DNA of 64,000 nucleotides from contig VWZL01002007.1 of NCBI GenBank assembly GCA_013396915.1, positions 1 to 64,000 of the forward strand. The letters are read 5' to 3'. This DNA is from Stercorarius parasiticus. Its lineage: Eukaryota; Chordata; Aves; Charadriiformes; Stercorariidae. The notes beneath the pieces were generated by a model that was given only the letters and a program-made list of their open reading frames with translations, did no database searches and was not told the DNA's origin. The position numbers and the translations under genes are program-made. Position 1 is the stretch's first letter. Every line of letters begins with the position of its first letter. Of this stretch, positions 50,360 through 61,979 are shown one piece after another.

Positions 50360-50945
50360 CAGAGAAAATGCAAAACACGGCAGCACACCAGGTGATCAGG
50401 CCCAGTCAGCATGGGTTCATGAAAGGCAGGTCGTGCTTGACAAACCTGGTCTTCTCCTATGACAATGAGACCTGCTTGGTGGATGAGGAAAAGGCTGTGG
50501 CTGTTGTTTACCTGGACTTCAGTAAAGCCTTTGACATGGTTTCCCACAGCATTCTTCTGGATAAACTGGTTGCTCATTGTTTGGACGGGAGTACTCTTCC
50601 CTGAGTAAAAAAACTGGCTGGCCGGGCCCAAAGAGTGGTTGGTGGTGAATGGAGTTAAATCCAGTTGGTGGCTGGTCACAAGTGGTGTTCCACAGAGCTC
50701 AGGATTGGGGCCAGTTCTCTTTAAGATCTTTATCAATGATTTGGACAAGGGGATTGAGTGCACTCTCAGTAAGTTTGCAGACAACACCAAGTTGGGCAGA
50801 AATGTTGATCTGCTTGAGGGTAGGATGGTTCTGCAGAGGGATCTGGACAGGCTGGATCGATGGTCTGAGGCCAATGGTATGAGATTCAACAAGGCCAAGT
50901 GCCAGGTCCTGCACTTGGGTCACAGCAACCCCATGCAGGGTNACC
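50360..50945 (+). mobile_element. CR1 LINE internal reverse-transcriptase fragment, broken
   Basis: Central reverse-transcriptase domain of a CR1 element. The first frame (50368-50604) shows QHGFMKGRSCLTNL and motif A YLDFSKAFD (residues 48-56), then a stop. A second frame (50639-50986) continues with RT motif B, reading [11 protein letters not shown] where CR1 normally has PQGS, and motif C reading FADN (residues 46-49) where the catalytic pair is FADD. It then reads [14 protein letters not shown]. The nucleotide sequence otherwise looks close to a young avian CR1, so the copy is recent but inactive. Homology stops abruptly 2-3 bases after the N at 50942. Unlike ordinary CR1 insertions it lacks its 3' end. 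Confidence 0.93.
50942..50942. other. Single ambiguous base (N)
   Basis: The only N in the window. It falls within three bases of the place where CR1 homology ends, so a closed assembly gap or misjoin is a reasonable suspicion. Confidence 0.95.
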
Positions 50946-52294
50946 TGTATTTTCCTTACACCCTCACTGAATATACAGAGGGGTAAGTGAAGGGTTTGAG
51001 AAAGGCAAAAGTCTGCCAGCAACACAAAAGTGATCTACTGTAACAACAACTCTTCTCTGAACTAGCAGAATTAGCCTCATGATAAATCCATTGTGACTAC
51101 CTTAAGGGCTGCAGCACTACAGCTGAGAAACAGTGCCGTTGGATATTTTAAGTTAATAAACTTTCGTAGAACCTGGAGGTTGACTCCTCAGCAGTGATGC
51201 CAAATGCAGCTGCACTTAACAGCGGGTGCTTCCGACCCACTGGCACCAAGAGATTATGGTTATAATTTTTATTGTGTGTTTTCCAAACCTGCTATTTGAT
51301 TAATGCACTGGCCCAGCAATATTGAGTGAAGTCTTAAGTGAATTTAAGATCCACTAGCTCAAGCAAAAAGAGTCAAGGTATTCTAAAGCTATTTCCTACA
51401 AATAAATGGAAAGACTGAAAGATGCTTCCTCATCTTTGAAAGAGTCAGGGCCAAGTTCTCCTCAGAGATTCTAAAAATGAGCATTTTTGTTTATCTGTCC
51501 CCCAGATTGGACCTAAAATTAGTAGTTTCCCAAGTATTAGCTGCATGATCCGGGTACCAGGTTTACATGAAGCATGAAGAATATAGGATTAACCATTAGT
51601 ATATGTATTTAGAAGATTTTAAAAAAAGGTAGGCTTAAAACATTGCCAGGTTAATTGACAGGTAAACCAAGTGGGATGTGTTAAACAAGAAATTTATAAT
51701 CTTGGTTGCATAATCAACAGAAAGGAATAAAAAGTTGTGCTTGACAAAAAACATTCAGTCTATGCCTGGATAGGATCAGATTTGTTACAGGTTCACTGGG
51801 ATGCACTGTTTGCTCTTTTGGTACAACGTATCTCCTAGGCATATCAACCTGCGATGGCAGTGCAGGTACCTATGCCCAAGCAAAGAAAAAGACTCTAGTC
51901 ATGATGTTTTAAAAAGAAGTACAAAAGCATTAATATATTATAACTTATATTTAAAGTGCACATAAGGAGAAAACTAAATAACACGGATTACAGAAACAAC
52001 AAATTAAGAAACATCAGTAAGAAAAACTAGAGGAATAGCAATGATGGGTAAATTTTCTTATTAACAAGCAAGGGAAATCTATCCTTTACACGGCTGCGAA
52101 GGGCACAGAACATTCTCCTCTTTCAATGGAAAAATGAAGGGCAACTGCAGTAAAATGAAAGCTTTGCCAATCAAACTGATCAGGAGAGAATAACCTAAAC
52201 TGGATTGTCTTAGAGGAAAATGCTGAGAACATTTCGCTCTGAACATACCCATTACTGTTCATAATTAACAAACATTTGAAAACTATAGAAATTT
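50946..52294. other. AT-rich stretch without a gene
   Basis: No open frame above about 65 codons and no recognisable repeat. It looks like unique noncoding DNA between a young and an ancient CR1 fragment. Confidence 0.6.
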
Positions 52295-53035
52295 CAAAGG
52301 ACTGGAGGAGTGCCAGGATTAAAAAACTGAATAAGAGCAGGGGCTCTGGGAATTGTAGAGGACTTAGATGTCAATTCTTGGAAAAAACATGGAAAAAATT
52401 GAGACTGTCAATTTAATTTAAAGACTATGGAAATGTTCAGCACCAGTCAGCCTGATTTCATGGAAAGTATGTCTTTTCAAATCAACTGTTCCCTTTTTCT
52501 GTTGGGACTTCAGGTCTAACTGATATAGCCAAGTTGTATTGTTTTATATTTGGATTTCTCTTAGACCATTCAGTTTCTGATTTTAGATCTCAAGATCTTG
52601 TATCTAAAAGACAGTACAATGAATTAAAACTTGGTCCACCGATGGATCACAAAATGCAGTTCATATCGAGAAAATAGTCAGGAATGGAGCTCTAGCCATA
52701 AGGCCACAGGGAATTGATTCTTGACCCCTATTTTTATCAGTAACTGAGATAAAGCTACAAAAATTTTACTAGCACAGTAACTGATAAGATCAAAGAGTAT
52801 ACTTAATAGTCAGGTTACTGATACAGGGAGACCTGAATCACTTGGTAAATGATCAGAAAGCAATAAAAGTACATTTCATATGGTCAAATGTAACATAAGA
52901 TAGCTGGGAACACAGAGTGCAGGTTGTACAAGTTTCCATCTTGGGAATAAGTAATTCAGAAAGGGACTTAGAGGTCATCATAGGTAATTGCCTCAACATG
53001 AGTTCACAGCACAAAGCTGTGGCAAGAAGTTCTTG
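52295..53035 (+). mobile_element. Ancient CR1/L3-like LINE fragment
   Basis: Heavily decayed, but the order of blocks matches the reverse-transcriptase region of ancient amniote CR1/L3-type elements. TTCAAAGGACTGGAGGAGTG is at the left. Then come a GGGAATTGTAGAGGACTTAG stretch (normally the GNYRP-type block), CACCAGTCAGCCTGATTTCATG (the SQHGF block, 52441-52462), a decayed motif A region, an AGGCCACAGGGAATTGATTC block (motif B) and TTTTTATCAGTAACTGAGAT. The right end has GGGACTTAGAGGTCATCA and CATGAGTTCACAGCACAAAGCTGTGGC. Every frame is broken by stops and indels. Bases 52601-52640 correspond to nothing I recognise. It is much older than the neighbouring copy at 50360. Confidence 0.7.
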
Positions 53036-56000
53036 TACACTTTAAAAAGTGACTTCAAGGGGAGGAGGGAAACCTTGGATTTTTTCATCTTTCTGCACAG
53101 CACGGGTCATGAATTTCCTGCTATGATCATCTGGGCATATCTCTCCTAATCAGTTCCCTGCCATTGCAGAGGCCTCAAGCACTGCTCCTACCTTGGTCTC
53201 TGTTGTCTCTTTGCCAGTGGCACACAACAATGAACTCTCCTAGTGACTGAACTTCACATTATTTAGGCCAACCTTCCAGCAGCTTTGGATTCAGTACAGA
53301 AGTTCCTAGGTGAAAATGTAATGAAAAAGTGGTTTGGATAAGGGGGATCAAACTGCATTAGCAGAAGCCAACACCTCAGTCTTCCCAAGCTGGGTGAGAA
53401 GCCTTCATAAGGCCAGCCGCACTCACACACCCAGAGTTTATCTTGTCAAGGGCAGGGAGGGCCCCTGGATACACTTTCCCCTGTGATGTGGGGCTGCCTA
53501 CACATGGGGCCTTGGAGAGCCTGCCCCACGGAGCCTTGCTGTGGGACAGCCCTCTCCCAAGGAAGCAAAGTCTGAACTGCATAAGGGCTGGATGCAGTAA
53601 AGGGGGTACAGGTTGGCACCCCTTCAGCAAGATTAATCTTCCCAGCTTTAAACTCGAGAATTTGGTGATATATTCTGTGCCAATATTTATTTCAGAAAAT
53701 TATCTTTCTGCCAGGGATAGAAAACATCAGGCTGACAGCTCTACTCTCAACTTTCCAGAATTCATGCACGGATTTCTATACTTCACTAAGTCAAAATATG
53801 TGGGCAAACCCTTAAGACCATGTTTCTTCTTTGTAGTACTCTGGTTTTTAATCATATTAATTAATGAAAGCTCAGATTACTGTTCACATTTTAAGGGCTT
53901 TCCTTCAGGAGTTGGTATTTCATATATTCAAAGGGACAGAAACAGCACTTTCAGAACAATGCTTTATTCAGATGTCTCTTCTCTCAAGTATTTGCAAAAA
54001 TAGTTTTATGGAACGAAAGACACAGACTCATAGTTCTGTGCCCTAATTAAAACTTCAGTTAATGCCTACTGGAGCCCCAGCTGCTTCTGGGGCAGGATGT
54101 CGACTGTCCTGCTCACAGCATATTCCTTCTGCTTTGCATTTCTGACCACTGAGAACCCATCCCACCCTGTCCCTAAAGGTTCCATTTAGCCTTGTGCTAA
54201 AACTTGGGAGAAGTAAACTTCCAGCCTGATGGGGATAGAGGATATTTCCCCACAGGAAGCCTTCCTGCCTTTCAAGACTTGTGGCTGTTCCCTACCTGTT
54301 TGGTTTATCCTTTAGCAGCTTATTTTGGTGTTAACTCCTCGAGTCAAAAAGTATAGTATGAAACAGGGAAACTAAAAGCATGTAATTTAAAAAAATCATT
54401 CCTGCAGTTTTCTCGTTCTCTCTCTCTCCCTAAAAGAATTGCATTAAGTGGTTGACACTTGACATTTGTACAAAGATCACAAGGTTGCTATTTTTTTTTG
54501 TTTTAATAAATCAGAAATTGAGATAATACAGGGAGATAGGACAGATAACTTGGTTAAGTCATTAGCAGAGACCTCTAAAAATGTAGTTCAATACATAAAT
54601 CATTTTTGTCTCATCTTTATTATTCTCCTAGATCCTGAGTAAAGTGGAGATGATAAAACACCTGAAGTATTATGAAGATGAACTAATTGATCTTCATGAA
54701 GGAATTATGCACTACAAAGATGAGGGTCTTAAAAGTCGTGCCAGATGGACATTGCTTGACCCGGTACAAAAGCATCACAGTTGTGATTCTTGCCCATTTC
54801 ACAGAAAGGGGACCACTTGTTTCTTACAGGTTACACACAGGATAATTTTGCTAGAGGACAGAACCATTCAGGAAATCTGGAGTATTCAAGGATTTAGTGC
54901 TACTGCCAGGACTTGGGGCTGTGAAAAGAAGCATCTGGCTCCACTTCAGTCCTTGGGAAGTATCTCCATGGTGACTCCTTAAGGTCATCTTGGAACCAAA
55001 ATAAAACACTTGTTCTTTCAAAATTTCCCCTTTCTGGATGTTGGTTCTTGACTAGCTGAGTTTCAAGACATAAATCTTTATATTTAATGAATGTGAAATT
55101 TACAAGTTCAATTCCTTAGCAGCAAGTTCGATTCCCCTGTTGTAAAGACTCTGAAGCAGGAATCGCTATGGATTTATGGGTTTTTTTGTCTACTTTAAGA
55201 AAAATGCGTTGAGAACAGCAACTCAGTAGCTGATAAAGCAAGTCTGTTGCTCCTGCTTCACGGTGTAAAGTAAAAGATGTTTGAGAATCTAATGCTCGCC
55301 CTTGCTTCTGTCCATGGGTATTTTGGTGAATCTGCACAGACTTCACCTGAACAGCCTTCACCACCTCTACAGCCACAGGCAAACATCACCAGGGACTGAC
55401 AATCAGTTTAAACTCCACGGTTAAAACTGCCATCCGCTTGAGACACGCCAGCCCAGAAGTTAAGCGATCTGTTTCTCATCTATAGAAATACTTTGAGCCA
55501 GGAAATCTTTGTGACTCTTATCTCAATTTCTTCAGTGTTCTCCATTTGTGCTGCAGCTCTGCGCTGTATTTGCGGAACACTGTTAGTCACCATCAAATCA
55601 GCATCTATGTTTAATCTATGAATATTTAGGAAATTGATAGTATTGAGGTCCACATGACTTCAAGCAGGGTTACTTCAGAAATTATGTCATATTTAAACTA
55701 CAGGTTATGCCCAGAATAGTCAATTAATTAGGAAGATGACTCATAATGAACAATAAGTAGATATTCATTCAAATCATGCTAACTGTAAGTTTAAGGTAAA
55801 GACAGAAGAATGCATGGAAGTCTAGAAAATTATAATGTTCTATAACATATACAAGTTGAAAGAAGGCAATTATATTCCATGATTTTATTAAATTGCACAG
55901 TAATTTAAAAATACAATTACATTTAGAATGAATAATTGAAAAGAATAATTATATTTCATTATGTCAGATGGGTTGTTCAGGTGAACGCTGTGTACTGCTG

Positions 56001-56294
56001 GATAGATACAGTGACATGGAATCCTGTAATGTGATAAGTTTAAGAAAATCATGATTATCAGCCCTATATGCTGGGAGATATTTTATTACTGCTGATGACA
56101 ATTGACATATTTAAAATTCATTAACTGGAAATGGGATAGAAATTGGGGGGAAAAGAGTAGCTGAAAAGGTAGCACTCATACCTCAAAACACTTTTTTTCA
56201 ACTTCAATTCATGAAGAAATGGAACATTTTAGTATTTGATTATATAGTTAAAGATTAGTTGAGCTGCTTTAAAATATCGTTTTTTGCTTAGGCA
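53036..56294. other. Mixed stretch, no firm gene
   Basis: A GC-richer patch at 53390-53640 lies under the longest ORF of the window (53443-54003, + strand, 186 codons). That ORF has one hydrophobic segment but no family resemblance and spans a sharp composition change, so I treat it as chance. An exon-like segment with a nearby AATAAA follows at 54632-55005. A small (CT)n tract lies near 54416-54428. From 55400 to 56294 the DNA is very AT-rich and featureless. Confidence 0.5.
54632..55005 (+). other. Weak candidate terminal exon with poly(A) signal
   Basis: A pyrimidine-rich acceptor (TTTATTATTCTCCTAG) immediately precedes an open frame that starts at 54632 and runs 116 codons to a stop at 54980-54982. 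AATAAA follows at 55000-55005, with a GT-rich stretch about 30 bp further on. The first 30 residues are charged and helix-like (KVEMIKHLKYYEDELIDLHE); the rest looks less protein-like. I do not recognise it. An unterminated 116-codon frame is only mildly unusual in 64 kb, and no phase-compatible upstream exon was found. Confidence 0.2.
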
Positions 56295-57137
56295 CCTATT
56301 TGCCAGCCCTTCGATCATCTTCGTGGCCCTCCTTTGGACCCTCTCCCATCTGTCTGCATCTTTCTTGAATTCTGGGGACACAGTTCTCCATGCGTAGCCT
56401 GACAAGTGCTGAGTAGAGTGGGATGATCACATCTCTATCTCTTACAGTAATGCCCCTTTGGATGCAGCCCAGGATCCAATTTGCCTTCGTTGCTGCTGCA
56501 GCAGCACACTGCTGGCTCCTATACAGCTGGTTGTCCACCAGGACCCCGAGCTCCCTTCCAGCAACGCTTCTCCGCAGCCACAGAGGTCCTAGCCTGTCCT
56601 GGGCTCTTTGGTTATGTCATCCCAGGTGCAGGACTTTGCACTTATCTTTATTAAACTTCATACTGTTCTTGCTAGCTCACTCTTCCAGCCTGTCCAAGCC
56701 TCCCTGTAAAATGGCTCTCCCTTCTGACATGTTCACCTCACCACCCATTTTGTCCTCAGCAAACTTGGTGAGGGTGCTTTCAATCCCATCATCCAGACTA
56801 TTTATGAAGGTGTTGAACACCATGGGGCCCGGTATTTGTCCCTGGGGGATCCCACTTGTGATTGGCTGCCAGCCTGAGTAAAAACTATTGATTACCACCC
56901 TCTGAGTGCAGCATGTGAGATGATTTCCTACCCATTCCTCAGACCACCCATCCAATCTGTATCGTGCCAGTTTGTCCAGGAGAAGGTTGTGGGAAACAGT
57001 GTCGAATGCTTTGCTGAAGTCCAGGCAAACAATATCTATTGCTCTCCCCATGTTGACAGAAAATGTTATTTTGTTGTAGAAGGTGATCAGGTTAGTCAGG
57101 CAATTTCTGGATTTGAATTCTGTTCTAAACCAAGAAC
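56295..57137 (-). mobile_element. CR1 LINE internal reverse-transcriptase fragment, broken
   Basis: A minus-strand CR1 copy. Frame 57144-56677 shows NCLTNLITFYN, motif A LDFSKAFDTV (residues 41-50), motif B SGIPQGQIPGP (about 97-107) and motif C FAED (128-131), where FADD is expected, so an essential Asp has become Glu. After a frameshift, 56538-56296 gives DNQLYRSQQCAAAAATKANWILGC and RDVIIPLYSALVRLRMENC, the next CR1 block, with an internal deletion before a RRAT-like remnant. Homology ends at about 56295, before the C-terminal domain and 3' UTR, so the copy is truncated at both ends. Inactive; moderately old. Confidence 0.93.
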
Positions 57138-59827
57138 ACTTCACAGAGTACTAAAATGTGAGAAATCAAAGTTCCAAATAATATTTAATGATTATAAAGA
57201 TGTAAAGATTATAAAGAGTCTAAGGAAAGAGAAATGCACCCACTCCCCCCTTCTAACGCAGCACTAGCCTGAAGATGGAAACTCAGAATTGGACAGCCAA
57301 GCCAGAATAATGTGGGAAACCAGGTCTCCTGTGTTTCTTTTTCAGGGTATTTTCTAATCTTCCACCCTGAGCCCATCAATCTGACTTCAACAAGAAGCAG
57401 CTGCTGTTCTTCTGTTTGTTGCAGTTTCTGTAAGAAATCAGAACTGACTGCCTAATAAGGGACACTTAGATTTTTGGTTTACACGCGGTTCATTCAGTCA
57501 GAGGTTCATGCCACTTCACTAATGGGTTACAGCCCTTTTTCCATGCTAACAAGCTATACTGCAATTTAGACTTTTTCTGCTAAAAGTATTTTTACTTTGC
57601 TGCGTAACTTCTGCCACTCTTGAGCAACTGAATAGCACACGATGCATGGCTGGAAGAAAGCAAGAAAGGTTATGACATTTCTCCATCCTGTATAGGACTT
57701 CTAGCTGCTGTTTCAATTCCACAGTCTGAATAGCAGCCAGCATAAAGCAGGCATATCTCATGCTGGCATGTAGAGAATAAGGAAAAAGAAAAGGCACATA
57801 TGCACATACAGACTTGCACAGTTTCCTAAGATACGTCTCAGTCTTAGCTAGCATTTGGGAAGTTTCTTCCCTGCTAAATTTAATATCTATAGTTATCATC
57901 TCTTAGTTATAGAAGGCAAATTTAGGGCAAAGCTATCCATAACTTCACTAAGTTAGAATGAAGTTGCATGAAGTAAAAATTAAGTGAGCCTTTCAAATGT
58001 TTGTAAATCCCATAAGTGCTGGCAGAAGCTGTTTTCTGGATACATTTCTTTTTGGAATTATCCCTTTTTATACATGAAATCCTTCACAGATATATTAATT
58101 TACATCCATTATGCATCATAGCGTTCTGGGATATTTTCTGTTTAAATGCTCATCGTTCTTATACTTCAGTCTTAAGTCTTTGTAATATCTAGTTTATGCA
58201 AGAGTATTTTATTAATCACAGCATACACCATTGGTTAGAAAGTATGACCTACTAACCAAGCAATTGTGCCATTAAATTTGTGTCATTCTTGTTAGTTTTA
58301 GGGTTCGTGTTTTCTTTGGAACTTCCAGACACCATTTGGTTTAACGAGTTAGATTTTCAGTCTGCCCAGTCTTCAAGAATTGCAAGTAGCATTAAGAATT
58401 CAAGCCATCTTCTGTCAAAAAAGTTAATTTCAATAAAAATAATATCATCTTGTATTTGATGTAATACTAACGGGAAGAGCTTCCAATGTGCTTTGTAGAG
58501 ATGACCCAAATACTATTAGAAGACAATAGAAACTATACTTTACCTCCTTCACACACTTAAAAAAAAAATCACTGGAAAGAGGGATTGAGCAAATAGATAA
58601 GAAATTCATAAGGTAATATTTCAAATACGCTCCAATTTAGCCTCTAAATCACTGCTTATAGAATCATGCACATGCCCATAATTATCCACCTTGTTGAAAA
58701 CAGACTGTGTAGTGAAAGAAGAAAATTCCACTCCTGAACACACAGAGCTAAGGTCAACCTGTAGGTATTTTGATCACATTAATGGGCAAAAAGTGTCTAA
58801 GTTATTTTTTAATTTCTCAACTGCATTGGCAGAACTTTGGGAAAGATCTTGTGGTTGTATAAATATCTGTATTTGCCACGTGAGACAAAATGAGGATCAG
58901 TCTGTCTGCCTCTCACAAGTCTGCGCGATCTCTGTCTCTCTCCTTCTGACCCCTCACCTCTTGGTCTCTTCTGCCTGATCTGTTTGCCCTTCAGCCTCCC
59001 AGTGATTCTGCTTTCCAGGGAGAAATGGAGATAATGGCATTGCCCAAGACAAACTAGGCTTTAAGACACAATGTTTATGATAAATAACATTCCCCTTTAT
59101 GGAAATGCTGGTAGTAATTAAAAGGTTTGCATAACTTTTTAAGAATTCTGAGGGGCCTTTAAAGTTAATACTGTTTATTTACCATCCCAGAAGTTCTAAA
59201 CCAGAAACAAGCTTTTCCTGGAGATGTCTTTCAAATTTGAGGTATTGAGCCCAGATCTGTTCTCAGTAAACCAAGGAAAAATCTTTGAGTCTGACTTCAA
59301 GTTTACACCACTACCAAGAACGGCTGTAAAGAAATCAGTCATCAATTCTGTGAAGTCACATTAGGCGCAATTCAGAGCATACTTGACCCATACTTTCTAA
59401 AGTATGCTATTATGGTGCAATACACCATATGTGTTATGGTGCACAACAGATGTGCATGTTGTGATAGAGCCAGCAATCCAATGAAGTAAACTCATCTCCT
59501 GTGGCATTTAATTTACACCATCAGGATGTCAGTTCAGGATTCCCTCCCAAAGAGTGTACATTTTCAAGTGATTTTTGTTTCTAGTAGCTCCAGGAAGAGA
59601 GTGTTCCTTATCTAAATACATTTTTTTTGTTCAGAATTTCACCTAAAATGAGTTTTCAGTCCAATCTATTGTTCCTAGTTATGCTTCATTGTAGCATCGT
59701 AAATAATACTTCATACTTCTTAATATTAATACATCTGCAGTTGCATTCCCACTTCTATGCTATTTAAAAACTCTTGGATACTAATCTTCGATCTTAAACA
59801 AAAGCAATGGGCATATTTTCATTTTTC
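57138..59827. other. AT-rich stretch without a gene
   Basis: No gene supported; the best frames are 117 codons (57546-57899, -) and 95 codons (58691-58978, +), with no domain. A strong acceptor-like sequence (TGTGTTTCTTTTTCAG) ends at 57345 but leads to no convincing exon. A small stem-loop (TATGGTG/CACCATA, 5-base loop) is at 59411-59429. Confidence 0.6.
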
Positions 59828-60330
59828 CAGATCAGTCCCTTTTTCTAACAGGGGACAGTAGCTGATGCTTGTGGAGGAATAAGGTACATATAGTATGACC
59901 CTTCCCTTGACAGATGACAGCAATCAGTAGTTTAGAGACTCCTCAAGCTGGAGGTTACCTCTGGGCCATTGTATTTCATACAGCTATTATTCATGAATAT
60001 GGCTAATACCTTTTTGAACCAATGCATAATTTTGACCTCCTCACAAACTGAGTGTCATCATTTAAATTACATATAAAGGGAAAGAAATGCTTTCATACAT
60101 TTAAAGTGCTGCTTTTATTATTTCACTAAGTCGCCTTGTTCCTGACAGTGGCACAGAACAACCACCTTTTTACACTACTCGTGTGTGTTACAGACCCTCG
60201 TCATATACACTGCCTTTTTTCAAAATTAAAAAGTTCTAGTTGTAGGGAAGCTTTACATACTTTGATCATTTTCTTGCCTTCCTCTGAACCTTTTTAAGAT
60301 GGGAGGTCCAGAACACATACACTAAATACA
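59828..60330 (-). mobile_element. Ancient CR1/L3-like LINE 3' end
   Basis: Diverged reverse complement of the 3' end and ORF2 C-terminus of an ancient amniote CR1. In + order it shows CCAGATCAGTCCCTTTTTCTAA, CAGTAGCTGATGCTTGTGGAGG, TTTAGAGACTCCTCAAGC, CTTTTTGAACCAATGCATAA with TTTTGACCTCCTCACAA, TATTTCACTAAGTCGCCTTG, GACCCTCGTCATATACAC, TGCCTTCCTCTGAACCTTTT and GATGGGAGGTCCAGAACAC. The blocks keep the expected order, but many small indels are present and no frame remains open. Together with 52295-53035 it represents an older layer of insertions than the CR1 copies with intact-looking 3' ends. Confidence 0.72.
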
Positions 60331-61895
60331 TCAGTTCTGTTTGCCAAACTCTTTCCCAGTTCTACTAGTTTGTTTTCTCAGAGCTGCAATGCTGACTGCA
60401 GTAGCGCATTAGCAGTTACACACCCTGGAATTAAAATGCATCATGCAAGAGACAAACAAGGAAATTTCAAGCTGGAGAAAACACAGGAAAGATGTCAAAA
60501 CATTGAAAGCCTCTCAGTGCCAGGGACAGTAAAGTGACAACAACATGGAAATTACAATTATTCAGGGCCAGAGTTCCCCTCAGCAGCATTAAGGATGCGT
60601 TACAGCTGTGAAGAGCTGTGGATATGGCTTCTCAAGAAGTGAGAGACAGAGGAAAGGAATAAATTTACAGTTTCCACACACAGCTGGAATAGAAATGTTA
60701 CAAATAAACATTGAAAACCATGAATCATGTGATCTTACAAAAATTACTAAACTCCTAAGTCTGCGAGTCTAAGGAAACTCGTTGACAGCAAACGGCTGCA
60801 TCACTTACAACAGCCCTGCTCACGGCACTGTGGTTACTCACAGGCACAAACCTTTGCAGCATCAGGCCGCAAGTTCTACATTACTGACCAATTTTAAGCA
60901 CTGAAGTATAAAAAAGTATTTATCTTACTGCTGCAAGGTGGTGCACCGCCATTTGAGTCAGCCCACTGACATCACCACCAGGAAGACTTGGCTTCTAACC
61001 CATATTGAGTAACCTATAAGGTAATAGTTTATATATTCAGTTCAATGACTGGGCTGGGACTTACATGCTTGGTCACATCCTGTTTTACTAACGCCACATA
61101 TAGTTATGTGGAATTATGGCTTGTGATTTTTGCCTTGTGCCTGGCTGCAAAACGTGCACCTTTGCTCAGCACCCGCCAGCTGTCACACAGCAGAGACCCA
61201 AAGGGTGCCCTGCCTTACCCTGATGTTCACATCCCTCCTCCAGCATGGGAAAGGGTGCCAGTCTGCCGGAAAACCTGTTTGTACGCACACTGCCTTAAAA
61301 GAGAAAACACTGTAAGAAAGTAGGTAAAACTAAAATCACTTGCAAAGGTGAATGTGAAGTCATTCATTACATTATCTGCTACTGACCGGAGGAAAAGGAT
61401 GACTCAGAAAAATAATTTCTTATTATGATATTTTATAGGGGGAAAAAAAAAAACCAACAAAAAATCCCTTCTTAAAATAATGGAATTAGGCTGCATTATC
61501 ATTATTCCCAGTGCTATTAGAATTTTTTCCAGAGAGACACGATATCCTATGTTTTCCTTAAAGCCCTCAGAATCTCAGAAAAATCTCCAGAAATCTTAAT
61601 TTCCATTGAATAAAAAAGAAAATAAATTCACTTTTTCTAGATCTTTCTGTCCAAAATGCTTGTAAATCTGATCCCTAGATTAGCAAGGTGCAGCAGGGCC
61701 TAGCAGGAAGAGAAATAAAAGGAAACCGGCACCTATTTCTTTAAGTGATATTTTTAAGCCTCCTTCTCCCCAATTCTGTTTTCTCCAGATTCCTGATCTT
61801 GTGACATTTGGCAAGGCAAAGCCTGAAAACTCTATTATTAGTGAGCGAGAAAATGCAGCAAATGGCTTAGCTTCCACACTCCCTTTCTCTTACAG
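60331..61895. other. Mostly AT-rich stretch without a firm gene
   Basis: No firm gene. A frame of 92 codons (61045-61323, +) overlaps one of 61 codons. A possible upstream exon at 61244-61311 has an acceptor-like TCCCTCCTCCAG and a CT/GTAAGA donor, and its phase would fit the exon at 61896, but it is weak. An A-run is at 61443-61453. Confidence 0.5.
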
Positions 61896-61979
61896 GGCAG
61901 TGTTACCCCATAGATCACCTCCTTGTGAGGTGGCAGAAGAAATCCTATGTTTTGAAACCGGTGGTGAGATTACAATCAG
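61896..61979 (+). CDS. Candidate internal coding exon 1 of a pair
   Basis: An 84-bp segment sits between a textbook acceptor (ACTCCCTTTCTCTTACAG) and a good donor (ATCAG then GTAGGG). Intron phase is 2 on both sides, so the length keeps frame. The phase-2 frame is open and reads AVLPHRSPPCEVAEEILCF, then ETGGEITI, and ends with the first two bases of a codon. The next candidate exon (62851) begins with the single base needed to complete it, giving Arg. The peptide is not recognised as any family. Third-position GC is low, so coding composition does not help. A chance ORF between chance splice sites remains quite possible. Confidence 0.28.

Noticed and set aside
53443..54003. 186-codon ORF, the longest in the window (+)
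   Set aside because: No recognised domain; it spans a GC-rich patch and then AT-rich DNA with no matching change in coding character, has an overlapping 84-codon ORF on the other strand, and no promoter or splice context supports it.
55095..55140. AAGTTCGATTCCCC, resembling a tRNA B box
   Set aside because: No A box at the right distance and no acceptor, D or anticodon stems could be paired; the phrase is a near copy of AAGTTCAATTCC just upstream.
57330..57430. Strong splice-acceptor sequence followed by an open frame ending at a CT/GTAAGA donor
   Set aside because: The resulting peptide is a run of Ser and Cys with no protein-like character, and its phase does not match the exon pair at 61896-62988.
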